A stretch of 64,000 nucleotides of DNA from Aurantibacter sp034110465. Its GTDB lineage: Bacteria > Bacteroidota > Bacteroidia > Flavobacteriales > Flavobacteriaceae. Under the pieces are notes generated by a model. That model was not told where the DNA came from. It ran no database searches and worked only from the letters and a program-made list of their open reading frames with translations. Location: the NCBI GenBank assembly GCA_034110465.1, contig JAWUZD010000008.1:51754-115753 (forward strand). The letters are read 5' to 3'. Every line of letters starts with the position of its first letter. Positions within the stretch are counted from its first letter, which is position 1. Of this stretch, positions 17,931 to 27,014 are shown in pieces. Both the position numbers and the translations under genes were made by a program.

Positions 17931-19138
17931 TTGCTATTAGTATTAAAAGTCTTTTCTAAACCTGCTGTTTGAACTTGGAATGTGTAATTTTTTTTAGTGT
18001 AAAGTTTTGGGTTTAAATTAAATGTAACATAGCCATTGTAAGAGGTCTTTTCTTTTATTGCAATTAGTTTATTATTGTCATATATAGAGAGTGATACATT
18101 TAAGCCGTCAGGAATCATTTGTTTCATAAAACTCTGCAGTGGACCAACAGTTATTGAATTGTCTTTGTTAGATAAATTAACATTAAAATCTATTATTACT
18201 TGCTTATAATTTAAAATAATGAGATTGCTTTCTGCCATACCATCTATATAGGCTTTAATTTTCCATTCATTTTCAGATTCGGGATGTATTATTTTACCCG
18301 ATGCTATCCCGTTTATAGTTATTCCGTTAGTTCTTAGAATAGTTTTATTTTTAGTAGTAATATAAAAAGTTACATAGGTGCCATCTACAATAATATTATT
18401 ATTAATGTCTTTAATTATTGAAGTATTAAGTGTTGTAATTTGATTGCCATCGGCATAGTCATGATCTCTTTTAGCTGAAATATTAAAATTTACGGGTACA
18501 TCAGGATGAACTATTATGGTATGTTCTTTTGAATTTGTTTGTAAGCATTCAGAAGATACTAATATGCGTCCATTTTTTTTCTTAGAGTATATGTTTTTAT
18601 ATGAAATTAAGTTTTTGGTATAAATACGTTCTTCTTCTTCAGTATTTAGAAACTGATATTTAGTAATAACTTTAGTGTTGTCAGGTAAAGGATTATCTAG
18701 ATCGTCTATTGGTATTGCGACTAACATAGCGAAGTCTTTTTCTCCAGCCAATATACTTGGCGGACCAATATAGGTTTCTATGCTAGATACTTTGTTTTTA
18801 GCTTTTATTAAAATAAAACCTGATATGGGATTTTTTTCAAGGATTAGCGTCCAGTTTAAAACACCTTTTTTAGAACAGAAATTAGTTGGTATTTTGTAAT
18901 TAAGTTGGTTGTTGCTAATTGTTGGATTTATTAATGTAGAGCCGTAACTATTGGAGCAATATAATTGTGTTTGTGTATTTAGGTTACTAAATGTTAAGAC
19001 TATATTTTGTCCAGCTTCAAATTGAGATTTAGTAGTTGTTAATTTACAAACACTACTTGTTTGGTTGTTTCTAAAATTAGTAAAAGAGCTTAATACAATT
19101 AAGCCAATTAAAATTAAATATGTTTTTTTTAGAATCAT
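17924..19138 (-). CDS. Secreted protein with Ig-like beta domains
   Basis: A 404-residue protein with an N-terminal signal segment (ILKKTYLILIGLIVLSSFT) and an otherwise beta-rich sequence without membrane helices. Two or three Ig-like repeats are suggested, including a bacterial invasin-like stretch at about 220-300 (DGNQITTLNTSIIKDINNN). I do not recognise a specific family. Its ATG overlaps the stop of the upstream GT-C-like gene (TAATG) and its end overlaps the GH5 gene by 7 bases, so the three proteins are likely made together in the envelope. Confidence 0.7.
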   Translation of the reverse strand: MILKKTYLILIGLIVLSSFTNFRNNQTSSVCKLTTTKSQFEAGQNIVLTFSNLNTQTQLYCSNSYGSTLINPTISNNQLNYKIPTNFCSKKGVLNWTLILEKNPISGFILIKAKNKVSSIETYIGPPSILAGEKDFAMLVAIPIDDLDNPLPDNTKVITKYQFLNTEEEERIYTKNLISYKNIYSKKKNGRILVSSECLQTNSKEHTIIVHPDVPVNFNISAKRDHDYADGNQITTLNTSIIKDINNNIIVDGTYVTFYITTKNKTILRTNGITINGIASGKIIHPESENEWKIKAYIDGMAESNLIILNYKQVIIDFNVNLSNKDNSITVGPLQSFMKQMIPDGLNVSLSIYDNNKLIAIKEKTSYNGYVTFNLNPKLYTKKNYTFQVQTAGLEKTFNTNSKW

Positions 19139-22100
19139 TAATTTGGGTTTCCGATATAAGTATTCGTTTCAATCTTAATATAACTAAAATTTGAATGATT
19201 GATTTTTTGCAATTCGGCTTTAGTATGATTATTTATTCTATTTGGGGTATTTTTCCTAATAATAGCCTTGTTTGGTAAGCCGTTAATAAAAATGTTATCC
19301 ATGTTCTGACTTATGGTTTTAGGATCTAAATTTTCTAATAAATTATATTCAAAAGGCAGTTTACGTTGTTGCCTTATGCCATTTTGTATAAATTTATGAT
19401 CAACCCAAACTAAATTTTTGTTACCGTCATAATATGAAATTAATAGTTGAGGTATAGTTATTTCTTCTAAACCACTATTAAATAAAGTTCCATTAATAAT
19501 TGTTTTTTTTACCTCTATATTATTTATTGCAATAGATTTGTATAAGTCAGATCCAGAAACATTTCCAGAAACTTGTAAATTAAAGATACAAGGTTCTTCG
19601 CTTAGTTTAATAGGTGTAAATTCATCAGGATTAAAAGTGTTTGGAATAGAGTCTTTTATTTTTGACCACGCAATACCTTCAAAATTAATTTTAAAAACAG
19701 AAGTTTCTTTTGGCATTAGTTTGTGTTTTAGATGATATTTTGCATTGTAGGTTGCTAATTGATTGTTGTTCTTGTCGTAAAGAGTGCCTTTTAAAGTAAT
19801 ATCTGCAGGTACATTATCAATATTTTGGACTTCTCCAATTATCGAATAATGGTTATTGTTCTTTATTAATTTTGCAGAAATAACTTCTAATATAGGTTGT
19901 TTCAAAACATCTTCATGATGTGTTTGTTCAGTTGTAATTCTTCGTCTTCCTTGATTAAAATAGCTGGTTTTGTTGCCAGAATAAAGTTGATCTGGTGGTA
20001 AGTCAGTATTTAAATTGTCAGGTTGTAAAAACCATTTGTCTCCGTTTTTATACAAAGTTTTAAAATATATTTTAGTGATTTTCTCTAATGGGGTAATCCA
20101 TATAGTAGTTACTTTTGCTGTGGCACCTACTTCATTTTTAGTAGTTATAATGGTTTTAATTTCGTCTAATTTAGCATAACTACTTAATAATCCGTCAGCA
20201 ACGGAAACCTCTAGCATATACTGAGAAATAGACAAATTGCTTTGTGGGTTAATTAAACTATATGCTTTTTCAAATTGTTTAAAATCTAATGCATCATAGT
20301 AAGCTATTATAACATTTTCTGGACTTCTCTGTGAATCGTTTTTAATGTAGAAGTTATAAATGCAACATATAATAATGATTGCTAATAGTATTGACCATAT
20401 ATGAATTGTTTTTAAAAGCCAATTTGGGAATTTAGAATGTTTTATTTCCTGATTTAAATTTTGGATAGGTTTTGCTTTTAATGTTTTAGCTAAAAGGATT
20501 TGTATGTTTAATATAAAGGCTATTATAATTGTTAACATAGGTATAATTCCCCAAATAATTTTTTGCCAAGCAGAAATATTTTCTTTTGGTAAAATAGATC
20601 TTAATGGAGAGATATTTAAACGTTCCCAAACCATAATACCGTTTTCTAATCGTCTTAGACGTTGCCATCCACAAAAATATAAAATAGGGTCGTAAAATTT
20701 ATCATTAGAGAAAATGTATTTTAGGTTGTATTTTTCTGGTGTAGTTAGAAACTGCTGAAGTGAACCTATACCTGCAACACCTTTAAATTTAGAATTCTCT
20801 AGTCGCTCTATTGGCCTTGTGGTGAGTTCGGGAAGTCTTCGGGCAGAATGATAGTTGCCGTCTACAGATAGAGCCTTAGTCTGTGTGCTAAGCCACGCCA
20901 TTTGATCTCCAAAACCTAAAGTTAAGAATCGCCATTTGTCATGGTCGTCTTGGTTTAAGAAATTTACAATGGGAAGCATTTTTATTTTTTGAGGTTGTGA
21001 TGGTCTAAAATAATTTAAGCTCATTGAGAAAATCACCATAAAAACAAAAAGACTAGCAAGGATACCTCCAGTTATCCGGTGATAAATGGCTCCAAATTTT
21101 GATTGTATTAGATTTTTTAAATCTCCTTTAGCAAACCGGTATGTGAATTCTCCAAGTAAAGGAAGAGACATTATAGAAGCCCAAAGTGTAAACCTATCTA
21201 ATGTTAATATGTTAAATGCGGTTTCTCCTAATACAAAACGTGGAATAAATGTTGTGCCACCAGTTCCTAATATGGTTAAAATAGTTAATGATAAACCAAA
21301 AAACAGAAAGCGTTTACTATAATATCTATAAAATATGTATGGGAAAATAATAAGTAAAATACCCCAAGGAATTATAAAAAAAACTAAGCCAGAAGAGGTG
21401 ACTTCTAAGAAGTTATCTCTTGATCCATGAGGGATTGGAACCTGAGTAATTGGGTTGTTTTTTGAATTAATCCAATAGGGAAGTATGCAGCCAATAATTA
21501 TGAATAAAGAAGAAACGCCAAAACCAATAATACGCTTAAAGAGTTTTGTGAAACTTTTATAAAACACGATGAACGTAATGTTTTTATATGTTTTAACACG
21601 TTCTTTCGAAACATCCATTATTACCATACCTATTAATGGAAATATAAAAAAAATCATGCCAAAAATTGGAGTCACATGGTGTGAAGTTAAGGTTACCGCT
21701 ATTAGAGAAAGGGATGTTGCTAAATACCAAAATTTACCAGTTTTCAACCAAAGATAAATTTCTGGTAAGGTGTGCATTAAAATAGAGATACCAATTATAC
21801 TTGGTAGTTGACCAAAAAGATGTAGCGTTTCAATAAATGATGATGAAAAAACAGCTAAAAAAGCAGAATAGCCGGCGATAGTTTTATTAGACGTAATAAG
21901 TAAAGAAAACCTGTAAACACCTGTTATAAATAGCATTATAGCTATGATGGCAACGCTAAACATACCGAATTTTAAACCAGCAATTAAACTGAGTAATGCA
22001 ATGGATTGATGTACAAGTGGAGGATAGCTCATTACAGTGAAACCAGTATACCATTTGTAGTTCCAAGGTTCAAACCAGTTGTTGGCATAATGTTCTGCAA

Positions 22101-22218
22101 AAAATAAATGAATTAACGCATCATATGTGGTTTCTAATGTGAAAAAAATAGACGTAGCATGAAATGCAATACCTATTAGTATAGCAACAATTAAATACTT
22201 GTTTGTTGTTTTTTTCAT
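19138..22218 (-). CDS. Large GT-C-like membrane protein with extracytoplasmic C-terminal domains
   Basis: A 1026-residue protein. The first about 570 residues hold about 11-12 membrane segments and resemble the 6-pyruvoyl-tetrahydropterin synthase-related membrane family. An acidic early loop (TTYDALIHLFFAEHY) and an aromatic loop (WNYKWYTGFTVMSYPPLVH) resemble GT-C active-site loops. After a further membrane segment (about 610-628) come an NTF2-like domain (about 640-745) and FxLYD/Ig-like beta domains. It may transfer sugars from a polyprenyl-phosphate donor on the periplasmic side. It heads the operon with the Ig-like and GH5 genes and is divergent from the receiver-GT2 gene. Confidence 0.75.
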   Translation of the reverse strand: MKKTTNKYLIVAILIGIAFHATSIFFTLETTYDALIHLFFAEHYANNWFEPWNYKWYTGFTVMSYPPLVHQSIALLSLIAGLKFGMFSVAIIAIMLFITGVYRFSLLITSNKTIAGYSAFLAVFSSSFIETLHLFGQLPSIIGISILMHTLPEIYLWLKTGKFWYLATSLSLIAVTLTSHHVTPIFGMIFFIFPLIGMVIMDVSKERVKTYKNITFIVFYKSFTKLFKRIIGFGVSSLFIIIGCILPYWINSKNNPITQVPIPHGSRDNFLEVTSSGLVFFIIPWGILLIIFPYIFYRYYSKRFLFFGLSLTILTILGTGGTTFIPRFVLGETAFNILTLDRFTLWASIMSLPLLGEFTYRFAKGDLKNLIQSKFGAIYHRITGGILASLFVFMVIFSMSLNYFRPSQPQKIKMLPIVNFLNQDDHDKWRFLTLGFGDQMAWLSTQTKALSVDGNYHSARRLPELTTRPIERLENSKFKGVAGIGSLQQFLTTPEKYNLKYIFSNDKFYDPILYFCGWQRLRRLENGIMVWERLNISPLRSILPKENISAWQKIIWGIIPMLTIIIAFILNIQILLAKTLKAKPIQNLNQEIKHSKFPNWLLKTIHIWSILLAIIIICCIYNFYIKNDSQRSPENVIIAYYDALDFKQFEKAYSLINPQSNLSISQYMLEVSVADGLLSSYAKLDEIKTIITTKNEVGATAKVTTIWITPLEKITKIYFKTLYKNGDKWFLQPDNLNTDLPPDQLYSGNKTSYFNQGRRRITTEQTHHEDVLKQPILEVISAKLIKNNNHYSIIGEVQNIDNVPADITLKGTLYDKNNNQLATYNAKYHLKHKLMPKETSVFKINFEGIAWSKIKDSIPNTFNPDEFTPIKLSEEPCIFNLQVSGNVSGSDLYKSIAINNIEVKKTIINGTLFNSGLEEITIPQLLISYYDGNKNLVWVDHKFIQNGIRQQRKLPFEYNLLENLDPKTISQNMDNIFINGLPNKAIIRKNTPNRINNHTKAELQKINHSNFSYIKIETNTYIGNPN

Positions 22219-22391
22219 TTAAAAGAATAACATTGTAAAGATATGTATTTTAATTACTGTCCCCAATATTAATCATCGATAGCATTCTACCATTCGTCTA
22301 TACTAAATGATATCGCTATCTAATTTTCTAATTTTAAAGCCAAGTTCATCCTATTTTTGAGATATAATTAACTTTTTTAAAATTATTTATT

Positions 22392-23564
22392 ATGAAAGTT
22401 TTAGCAATAGATGACCAAAAACTGGTATTACTTCCTTTAGAAAAAAGGTTGAGTGATTTAGGTTATGAAGTTTTAACAGATACGAATTCAAAAAATGCAA
22501 TAGAATTATTTAAAGCATTTAAGCCAGATTTATTAATTGTAGATGTTAATATGCCTGAAGTTTCAGGAATGGACATTGTAAAACACATTAGGTTAGTGCT
22601 AAAATCAGCTATACCAATTATGATGTTGTCTGGTGAAACAGATGATGAAACGATAGTTAGGGGGTTTGATTTAGGTATAAATGATTATATGAAAAAACCC
22701 TTAAGCTTAAACGAGATAGCTGCAAGGATTAATAGATTAATAGGTAAGTCTAAACTTACCACAAGTATAGGTGCAAACACAATAATTCAAGAGCGTTGTG
22801 TTGGTGTTGTAATACCATGTTACAATGAGTCCGAACGTTTATTAAGAGAGGAGTTTATAAATTATATAGATAAAAATACAGGATATCATTTGTGTTTTGT
22901 AAATGATGGAAGTAAGGATAATACATTGAGTATACTTAAAGATTTACAAAAAGGGCGAGAGAATTTTATAACTATATATAATTGTGAACAAAATGGAGGG
23001 AAAGCAGAAGCCGTTCGTCTAGGTATGTTACATATGGCTAAAGAGACTGATTTAGATTATATTGGGTTTTTAGATGCTGATTTGTCGACAGATTTGACTG
23101 ATTTTGATGATTTAGTTAAAACAATAGATGGTTCAGAGTTTAAAATTGTAAGTGGATCGAGAATTGCAAGAATGGGAGCAAACATAACAAAGGAATCTGC
23201 TAGAAAAATTATTAGTTTGACAATTAATTTTATTATTAGAAAAATTCTTAAAATGAATTTTAAGGACACACAGTGTGGTGCTAAAATTTTTCATAAAGAT
23301 GTAATTGAAATAGCTTTTAGAGATAAATTTGTTACGCAATGGATCTTTGATGTTGAAATTTTCAAGAGAATGTCTAACTATTATGGTTTGAGTAATGCAA
23401 AATCAATGCTATGTGAGAAACCGCTTAAACGATGGATTCATGCTGATGGCTCAAAACTATCTATGAAAGATTCTATAAAAATTATAGGACAACTAGGGCA
23501 AATAGCTTGGGTTTATGGGAAAGTTAATAAATATACCTCAAAAGAATCCTTAAAATTTGCCTAA
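22392..23564 (+). CDS. Response-regulator receiver domain fused to a GT2 glycosyltransferase
   Basis: A 390-residue fusion. Residues 1-120 are a complete receiver: acidic pair at 7-8, phospho-acceptor Asp51 in IVDVNMP, Ser80 in MMLSG, Lys102 in KKP. Residues 135-375 are a GT2 domain of the dolichyl/polyprenyl-phosphate sugar synthase type: VVIPCYNES, VNDGSKDNT and the metal-binding FLDADLST (Asp228/Asp230). No membrane segment is seen. Phosphorylation could control synthesis of a polyprenyl-phosphate sugar, possibly the donor for the divergent GT-C-like protein. No dedicated kinase is adjacent; the nearest is the H-NOX operon kinase. The spacing between 22218 and 22392 allows divergent promoters. 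Confidence 0.88.
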   Translation: MKVLAIDDQKLVLLPLEKRLSDLGYEVLTDTNSKNAIELFKAFKPDLLIVDVNMPEVSGMDIVKHIRLVLKSAIPIMMLSGETDDETIVRGFDLGINDYMKKPLSLNEIAARINRLIGKSKLTTSIGANTIIQERCVGVVIPCYNESERLLREEFINYIDKNTGYHLCFVNDGSKDNTLSILKDLQKGRENFITIYNCEQNGGKAEAVRLGMLHMAKETDLDYIGFLDADLSTDLTDFDDLVKTIDGSEFKIVSGSRIARMGANITKESARKIISLTINFIIRKILKMNFKDTQCGAKIFHKDVIEIAFRDKFVTQWIFDVEIFKRMSNYYGLSNAKSMLCEKPLKRWIHADGSKLSMKDSIKIIGQLGQIAWVYGKVNKYTSKESLKFA

Positions 23565-23580
23565 GTAATAAAAGAATTAA

Positions 23581-23620
23581 AACCCTCATTAAAACATTCG
23601 TTTTAATGAGGGTTTTTTAT
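23581..23620. terminator. Hairpin terminator between receiver-GT2 gene and tRNA-Leu
   Basis: A 15-base-pair perfect stem (23581-23595 with 23600-23614) with loop ATTC, followed by a T-run at 23613-23618. It begins 16 bases after the GT2 stop codon. It also lies just downstream of the minus-strand tRNA, so it may serve both directions. Confidence 0.85.
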
Positions 23621-23622
23621 AG

Positions 23623-23704
23623 TACTCAAGATGGGAATCGAACCCACACTTCTCGCGAAATCGGATTTTGAATCCGACGTGTCTACCAATTCCACCACTT
23701 GAGC
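23623..23704 (-). tRNA. tRNA-Leu (anticodon CAA)
   Basis: An 82-base minus-strand tRNA. Acceptor arm GCTCAAG pairs with CTTGAGT, giving a G1-U72 wobble and discriminator A73. The D-arm holds GGAATTGGTAGAC, typical of leucine tRNAs. The anticodon stem TCGGA/TCCGA closes the loop TTCAAAA, so positions 34-36 are CAA, reading UUG. A variable arm and the TTCGAAT T-loop follow. CCA is not encoded. Confidence 0.93.
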
Positions 23705-23792
23705 TTGTTATTAAAAGTGTAAAAATAATCTATTTTTAGCATTTTAAACAAAATAAAGCAGTTTTAAACTTACATAACTTTAAAAAAAACCA

Positions 23793-23800
23793 TAAATTTG
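23793..23800 (+). promoter_or_regulatory. -7 box of the prs promoter
   Basis: TAAATTTG matches the Bacteroidota -7 consensus TAnnTTTG and lies 53 bases before the prs start codon. Upstream at the expected distance there is only a weak TTA at the -33 position. It sits in the 148-base gap between the tRNA and prs. Confidence 0.55.
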
Positions 23801-23852
23801 CATCCAATTAAAAAATAACAATGCGTTAAGTGTTGTAAAACAATTAATTAAG

Positions 23853-24794
23853 ATGTCGACTCCAAATATCGAAGCCAAAATTTTTACTTGTACTCAAAGT
23901 CGAGCTCTAGCTGAAAAAATAGCAAAAGCTTATGGAAGTAAATTAGGAAACGTAATTACTTCAACCTATAGTGATGGTGAATTCCAACCTTCATACGAAG
24001 AGTCTATTCGTGGCGCACGTGTTTTTATTATTGGATCTACAAATCCAAGTAGCGAAAACTTAATGGAAATGTTATTAATGATAGATGCTGCTAAACGAGC
24101 ATCTGCAAGACATATAACAGCGGTAATGCCTTATTTTGGATGGGCTCGTCAAGATAGAAAAGATAAACCAAGAGTTCCTATTGCGGCTAAACTAGTTGCT
24201 AAAATGTTGGAAACAGCAGGAGCAACAAGGATTATTACAATGGATTTACATGCAGATCAAATCCAAGGATTTTTTGAAAAGCCAGTAGATCATTTATTTG
24301 CTTCAACAATCTTTTTACCATATTTAAGAGATTTAAATTTAGATAATTTGACAATAGCTTCACCAGATATGGGTGGATCTAAACGTGCATACGCATACTC
24401 CAAAGCGCTAGCAAGCGATGTTGTAATTTGTTATAAGCAACGTGCAAAAGCGAATATAATTTCTCATATGGAATTAATTGGAGATGTTACTGGTAAAAAT
24501 GTTGTCTTGGTAGATGATATGGTAGATACAGCTGGTACACTTACTAAAGCTGCAGATTTAATGATGGAACGTGGTGCATTAAGTGTAAGAGCAATTTGTA
24601 CACATCCTATTTTATCGGGAAGTGCTTACGAACGTTTAGAGAATTCAAAACTAGAAGAATTAATTGTAACCGATTCTATTCCTTTAAAACAAACAAGTTC
24701 AAAAATAAAAGTTTTATCTTGCGCTGATTTATTTGGTGAAGTAATGCAGAACGTACACTTCAATAAATCTATTAGTAACAAGTTTTTAATGTAA
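23853..24794 (+). CDS. prs: Ribose-phosphate pyrophosphokinase
   Basis: A 313-residue PRPP synthase, making phosphoribosyl pyrophosphate from ribose 5-phosphate and ATP for purine, pyrimidine, histidine and NAD synthesis. Seen: the flexible-loop region YFGWARQDRKDKPR, the metal-binding DLHADQIQGFF, and the PRPP-binding VVLVDDMVDTAGTL. Length matches class I enzymes. It is followed after 29 bases by the L25 gene, a common flavobacterial pairing. Confidence 0.97.
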   Translation: MSTPNIEAKIFTCTQSRALAEKIAKAYGSKLGNVITSTYSDGEFQPSYEESIRGARVFIIGSTNPSSENLMEMLLMIDAAKRASARHITAVMPYFGWARQDRKDKPRVPIAAKLVAKMLETAGATRIITMDLHADQIQGFFEKPVDHLFASTIFLPYLRDLNLDNLTIASPDMGGSKRAYAYSKALASDVVICYKQRAKANIISHMELIGDVTGKNVVLVDDMVDTAGTLTKAADLMMERGALSVRAICTHPILSGSAYERLENSKLEELIVTDSIPLKQTSSKIKVLSCADLFGEVMQNVHFNKSISNKFLM

Positions 24795-24823
24795 ATTATA
24801 TTAATAATCAATAATAAATAACA

Positions 24824-25450
24824 ATGAAATCAATTACAATTAACGGATCTCAAAGAGAAAGCGTAGGTAAGAAAGCAACTCAAGCCTTACGTAATGCTGG
24901 CCAGGTTCCTTGCGTAGTATACGGAGGAGACAAAACAGTACATTTCTCAGCAAAAGAATTAGCTTTTTCTGGATTAGTATACACTCCTAATGCGCACACA
25001 GTTGTGATTGCTTTAGAAGATGGTACTAAAATTGATGCTATCTTACAAGATATTCAATTTCACCCAGTAACAGATAATATTTTACACGTAGATTTTTATC
25101 AAACTTTCGCAGATAAGGAAGTAGCTATGGATATTCCAGTAGAGTTTATTGGAAGTTCTAAAGGTGTTAAAAATGGTGGTGTTTTACGTAAAAACAAGCG
25201 TAGTTTACGTGTTAAAGCAATTCCAGGAAACTTACCAGATGTAATTACAGCAGACATTACACCTCTTAAAATTGGTAGCAAATTATACATTACAACATTA
25301 GAAAATGATGCATATAAATTTATGCATCCAGACAATACCGTTGTTTGTCAAGTAAGACGTTCTCGTACTACTATTTTAGATGACGAGGAAGAAGATGAAG
25401 GTGCAGAAGCAACTGAAGGAGAAGCAACTCCAGAAGCAGCAGCTGAATAA
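24824..25450 (+). CDS. rplY: 50S ribosomal protein L25/general stress protein Ctc
   Basis: A 208-residue long-form L25 (CTC type): an N-terminal 5S-rRNA-binding beta-barrel (about 1-95, with GQVPCVVYGGDK and HVDFYQ) and a C-terminal TL5-like domain (96-185). It ends in an acidic Glu/Ala-rich tail. It belongs to the large ribosomal subunit. It is cotranscribed with prs and ends at the terminator at 25473-25505. Confidence 0.96.
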   Translation: MKSITINGSQRESVGKKATQALRNAGQVPCVVYGGDKTVHFSAKELAFSGLVYTPNAHTVVIALEDGTKIDAILQDIQFHPVTDNILHVDFYQTFADKEVAMDIPVEFIGSSKGVKNGGVLRKNKRSLRVKAIPGNLPDVITADITPLKIGSKLYITTLENDAYKFMHPDNTVVCQVRRSRTTILDDEEEDEGAEATEGEATPEAAAE

Positions 25451-25472
25451 TCAAACTTTTTTAATATTTTAC

Positions 25473-25505
25473 AAAAAGCATTCTGTTAATTCAGGATGCT
25501 TTTTT
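25473..25505 (+). terminator. Terminator after rplY
   Basis: AAAAAGCAT (from 25473) pairs with ATGCTTTTT (to 25504), with an inner CTG/CAG extension and a TTAATT loop, followed by T-rich sequence. It begins 23 bases after the rplY stop. Confidence 0.8.
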
Positions 25506-25529
25506 ACTTTTGAATAAATGGTATAATTT

Positions 25530-26147
25530 ATGTTTAATTGGCTTAAAACACTATTTGATAAGAATCCTATAGAAATAGATATGAAGAAATTTTTAATTGT
25601 AGGTTTAGGTAATATTGGTGCCGAGTATACTAATACCAGACATAATATTGGTTTTAAAATATTAGACCATTTAGCTAAAAAAGAAGCTATTGCTTTTAAT
25701 ACGGCTAAATTAGGAGATAAAGCAATTTATAAGCTAAAAGGACGCACCTTTATTCTACTTAAGCCAAGTACATATATGAATTTAAGCGGAAAGGCTATAA
25801 AACATTGGATGGATAAAGAAAATATACCTTTAGATAATTTGTTAGTTATTACAGACGATTTAAACTTGTCTTTTGGAAGTCTTCGTATTAAAATGAAAGG
25901 TAGTGCTGGAGGACATAATGGACTAAAAGACACGCAAGATAAACTACAAACTACAGCTTATAACAGATTCCGATTTGGAATAAGTGATGAGTTTGCAAAA
26001 GGACGACAAGTAGATTACGTTTTAGGAGAATGGACAGACATTGAAAATGCAGAGTTACCAGAACGTTTAGATAAATGTGTAGAAGCTATTAAATCCTTTG
26101 GATTAGCAGGGATTAATAATACTATGAATAATTTTAACGGTAAGTAA
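25530..26147 (+). CDS. pth: Peptidyl-tRNA hydrolase
   Basis: A 205-residue enzyme that releases peptides from peptidyl-tRNAs that dropped off ribosomes. Seen: FLIVGLGNIGAEY with the TRHNIGF motif carrying the catalytic His, LKPSTYMNLSG, and TDDLNLSFG followed by GSAGGHNGLK. These are all hallmarks of bacterial Pth. A 17-residue N-terminal extension precedes MKKFLIV; a start at 25581 would give the usual core length, and both are plausible. It converges with the TPM gene at 26176, leaving 28 bases without a visible terminator. Confidence 0.95.
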   Translation: MFNWLKTLFDKNPIEIDMKKFLIVGLGNIGAEYTNTRHNIGFKILDHLAKKEAIAFNTAKLGDKAIYKLKGRTFILLKPSTYMNLSGKAIKHWMDKENIPLDNLLVITDDLNLSFGSLRIKMKGSAGGHNGLKDTQDKLQTTAYNRFRFGISDEFAKGRQVDYVLGEWTDIENAELPERLDKCVEAIKSFGLAGINNTMNNFNGK

Positions 26148-26175
26148 TAACTTTTATTCATTAACAATTAAAATG

Positions 26176-27006
26176 CTACCAACCACCAGAAGCTCCGCCA
26201 CCACCAAAACTTCCGCCACCAAATCCTCCTGAGAATCCACCGCCGCCAAAACTTCCGCCGCTACTGCTACCTCCAAAACCTCCACGACCCATATTACTTA
26301 GAATAATAGCATCTAAAATACTACCACCTCTATCACGTCTAAAATGTTTTCCGTTATGGTTATCACTACCATTATTTTTTTTGCTAAGTGCAATAATTAT
26401 AATAACAAAAACAAAAAACATAAAGATTACAAAACCAATTGGAAAACCGGAATTATCAGAACTGGTGTTTTTGTACTCACCAGTCATTACTTTGTAAATA
26501 GCTAATACACCAGCATTTAAACCACTGTAATAATCGTTTTGTTTAAAATAAGGAATTATCTGCCGTTCAATAACACGTTTAGACATAGCATCTGTAAGCA
26601 AATGCTCCGTTCCTCTTCCTGTACTAATGGCAATTTTTCTGTCGTTTTTGGCTAATAGAATTAGAATTCCATTATCTTTTTCTGCATCTCCAATACCCCA
26701 TTTTTCACCCCAATTTGCAGCTAAATAATTTATATTTTCTCCTTTTGTAGAAGCTATTATAGCCACTACTATCTGTGTAGATGTAGAATCTGAATAACGA
26801 ATTAAATCATTCTCTAAATTTTGTTTTTCGCCCCTATTTAATAGACCAACATAATCGTAAACCGAAGTTTGTTTTTTTGGAACTTCTGGTATATCAAATT
26901 GAGCAAATACTGCGGTTGTATTAAATAAAACACATAAAATTAGCATTCCAAATAGTAGTGTTTTGAAACGCTTTTTATAATTACTTTTTAATACTTGATG
27001 TAGCAT
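26176..27006 (-). CDS. TPM-domain protein with Gly-rich C-terminus (YgcG-like)
   Basis: A 276-residue protein with an N-terminal signal or membrane segment (about 15-36), then a TPM (Psb32/YgcG) domain at about 45-175 (YDYVGLLNRGEKQNLEN, GILILLAKNDRKIAIS, GRGTEHLLTD). A second membrane segment lies at about 185-207, and the tail is low-complexity Gly/Ser/Phe (repeated GGGSFGGGG). TPM domains are often annotated as phosphatase-like, but their activity in bacteria is not settled. It is the last gene of the LemA-TPM-TPM cluster. Confidence 0.88.
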   Translation of the reverse strand: MLHQVLKSNYKKRFKTLLFGMLILCVLFNTTAVFAQFDIPEVPKKQTSVYDYVGLLNRGEKQNLENDLIRYSDSTSTQIVVAIIASTKGENINYLAANWGEKWGIGDAEKDNGILILLAKNDRKIAISTGRGTEHLLTDAMSKRVIERQIIPYFKQNDYYSGLNAGVLAIYKVMTGEYKNTSSDNSGFPIGFVIFMFFVFVIIIIALSKKNNGSDNHNGKHFRRDRGGSILDAIILSNMGRGGFGGSSSGGSFGGGGFSGGFGGGSFGGGGASGGW

Positions 27007-27014
27007 ATATAATA

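Noticed and set aside
20504..20695. Plus-strand open frame inside the large membrane protein gene
   Set aside because: It is antisense to a well supported 1026-residue gene and has no features of its own.
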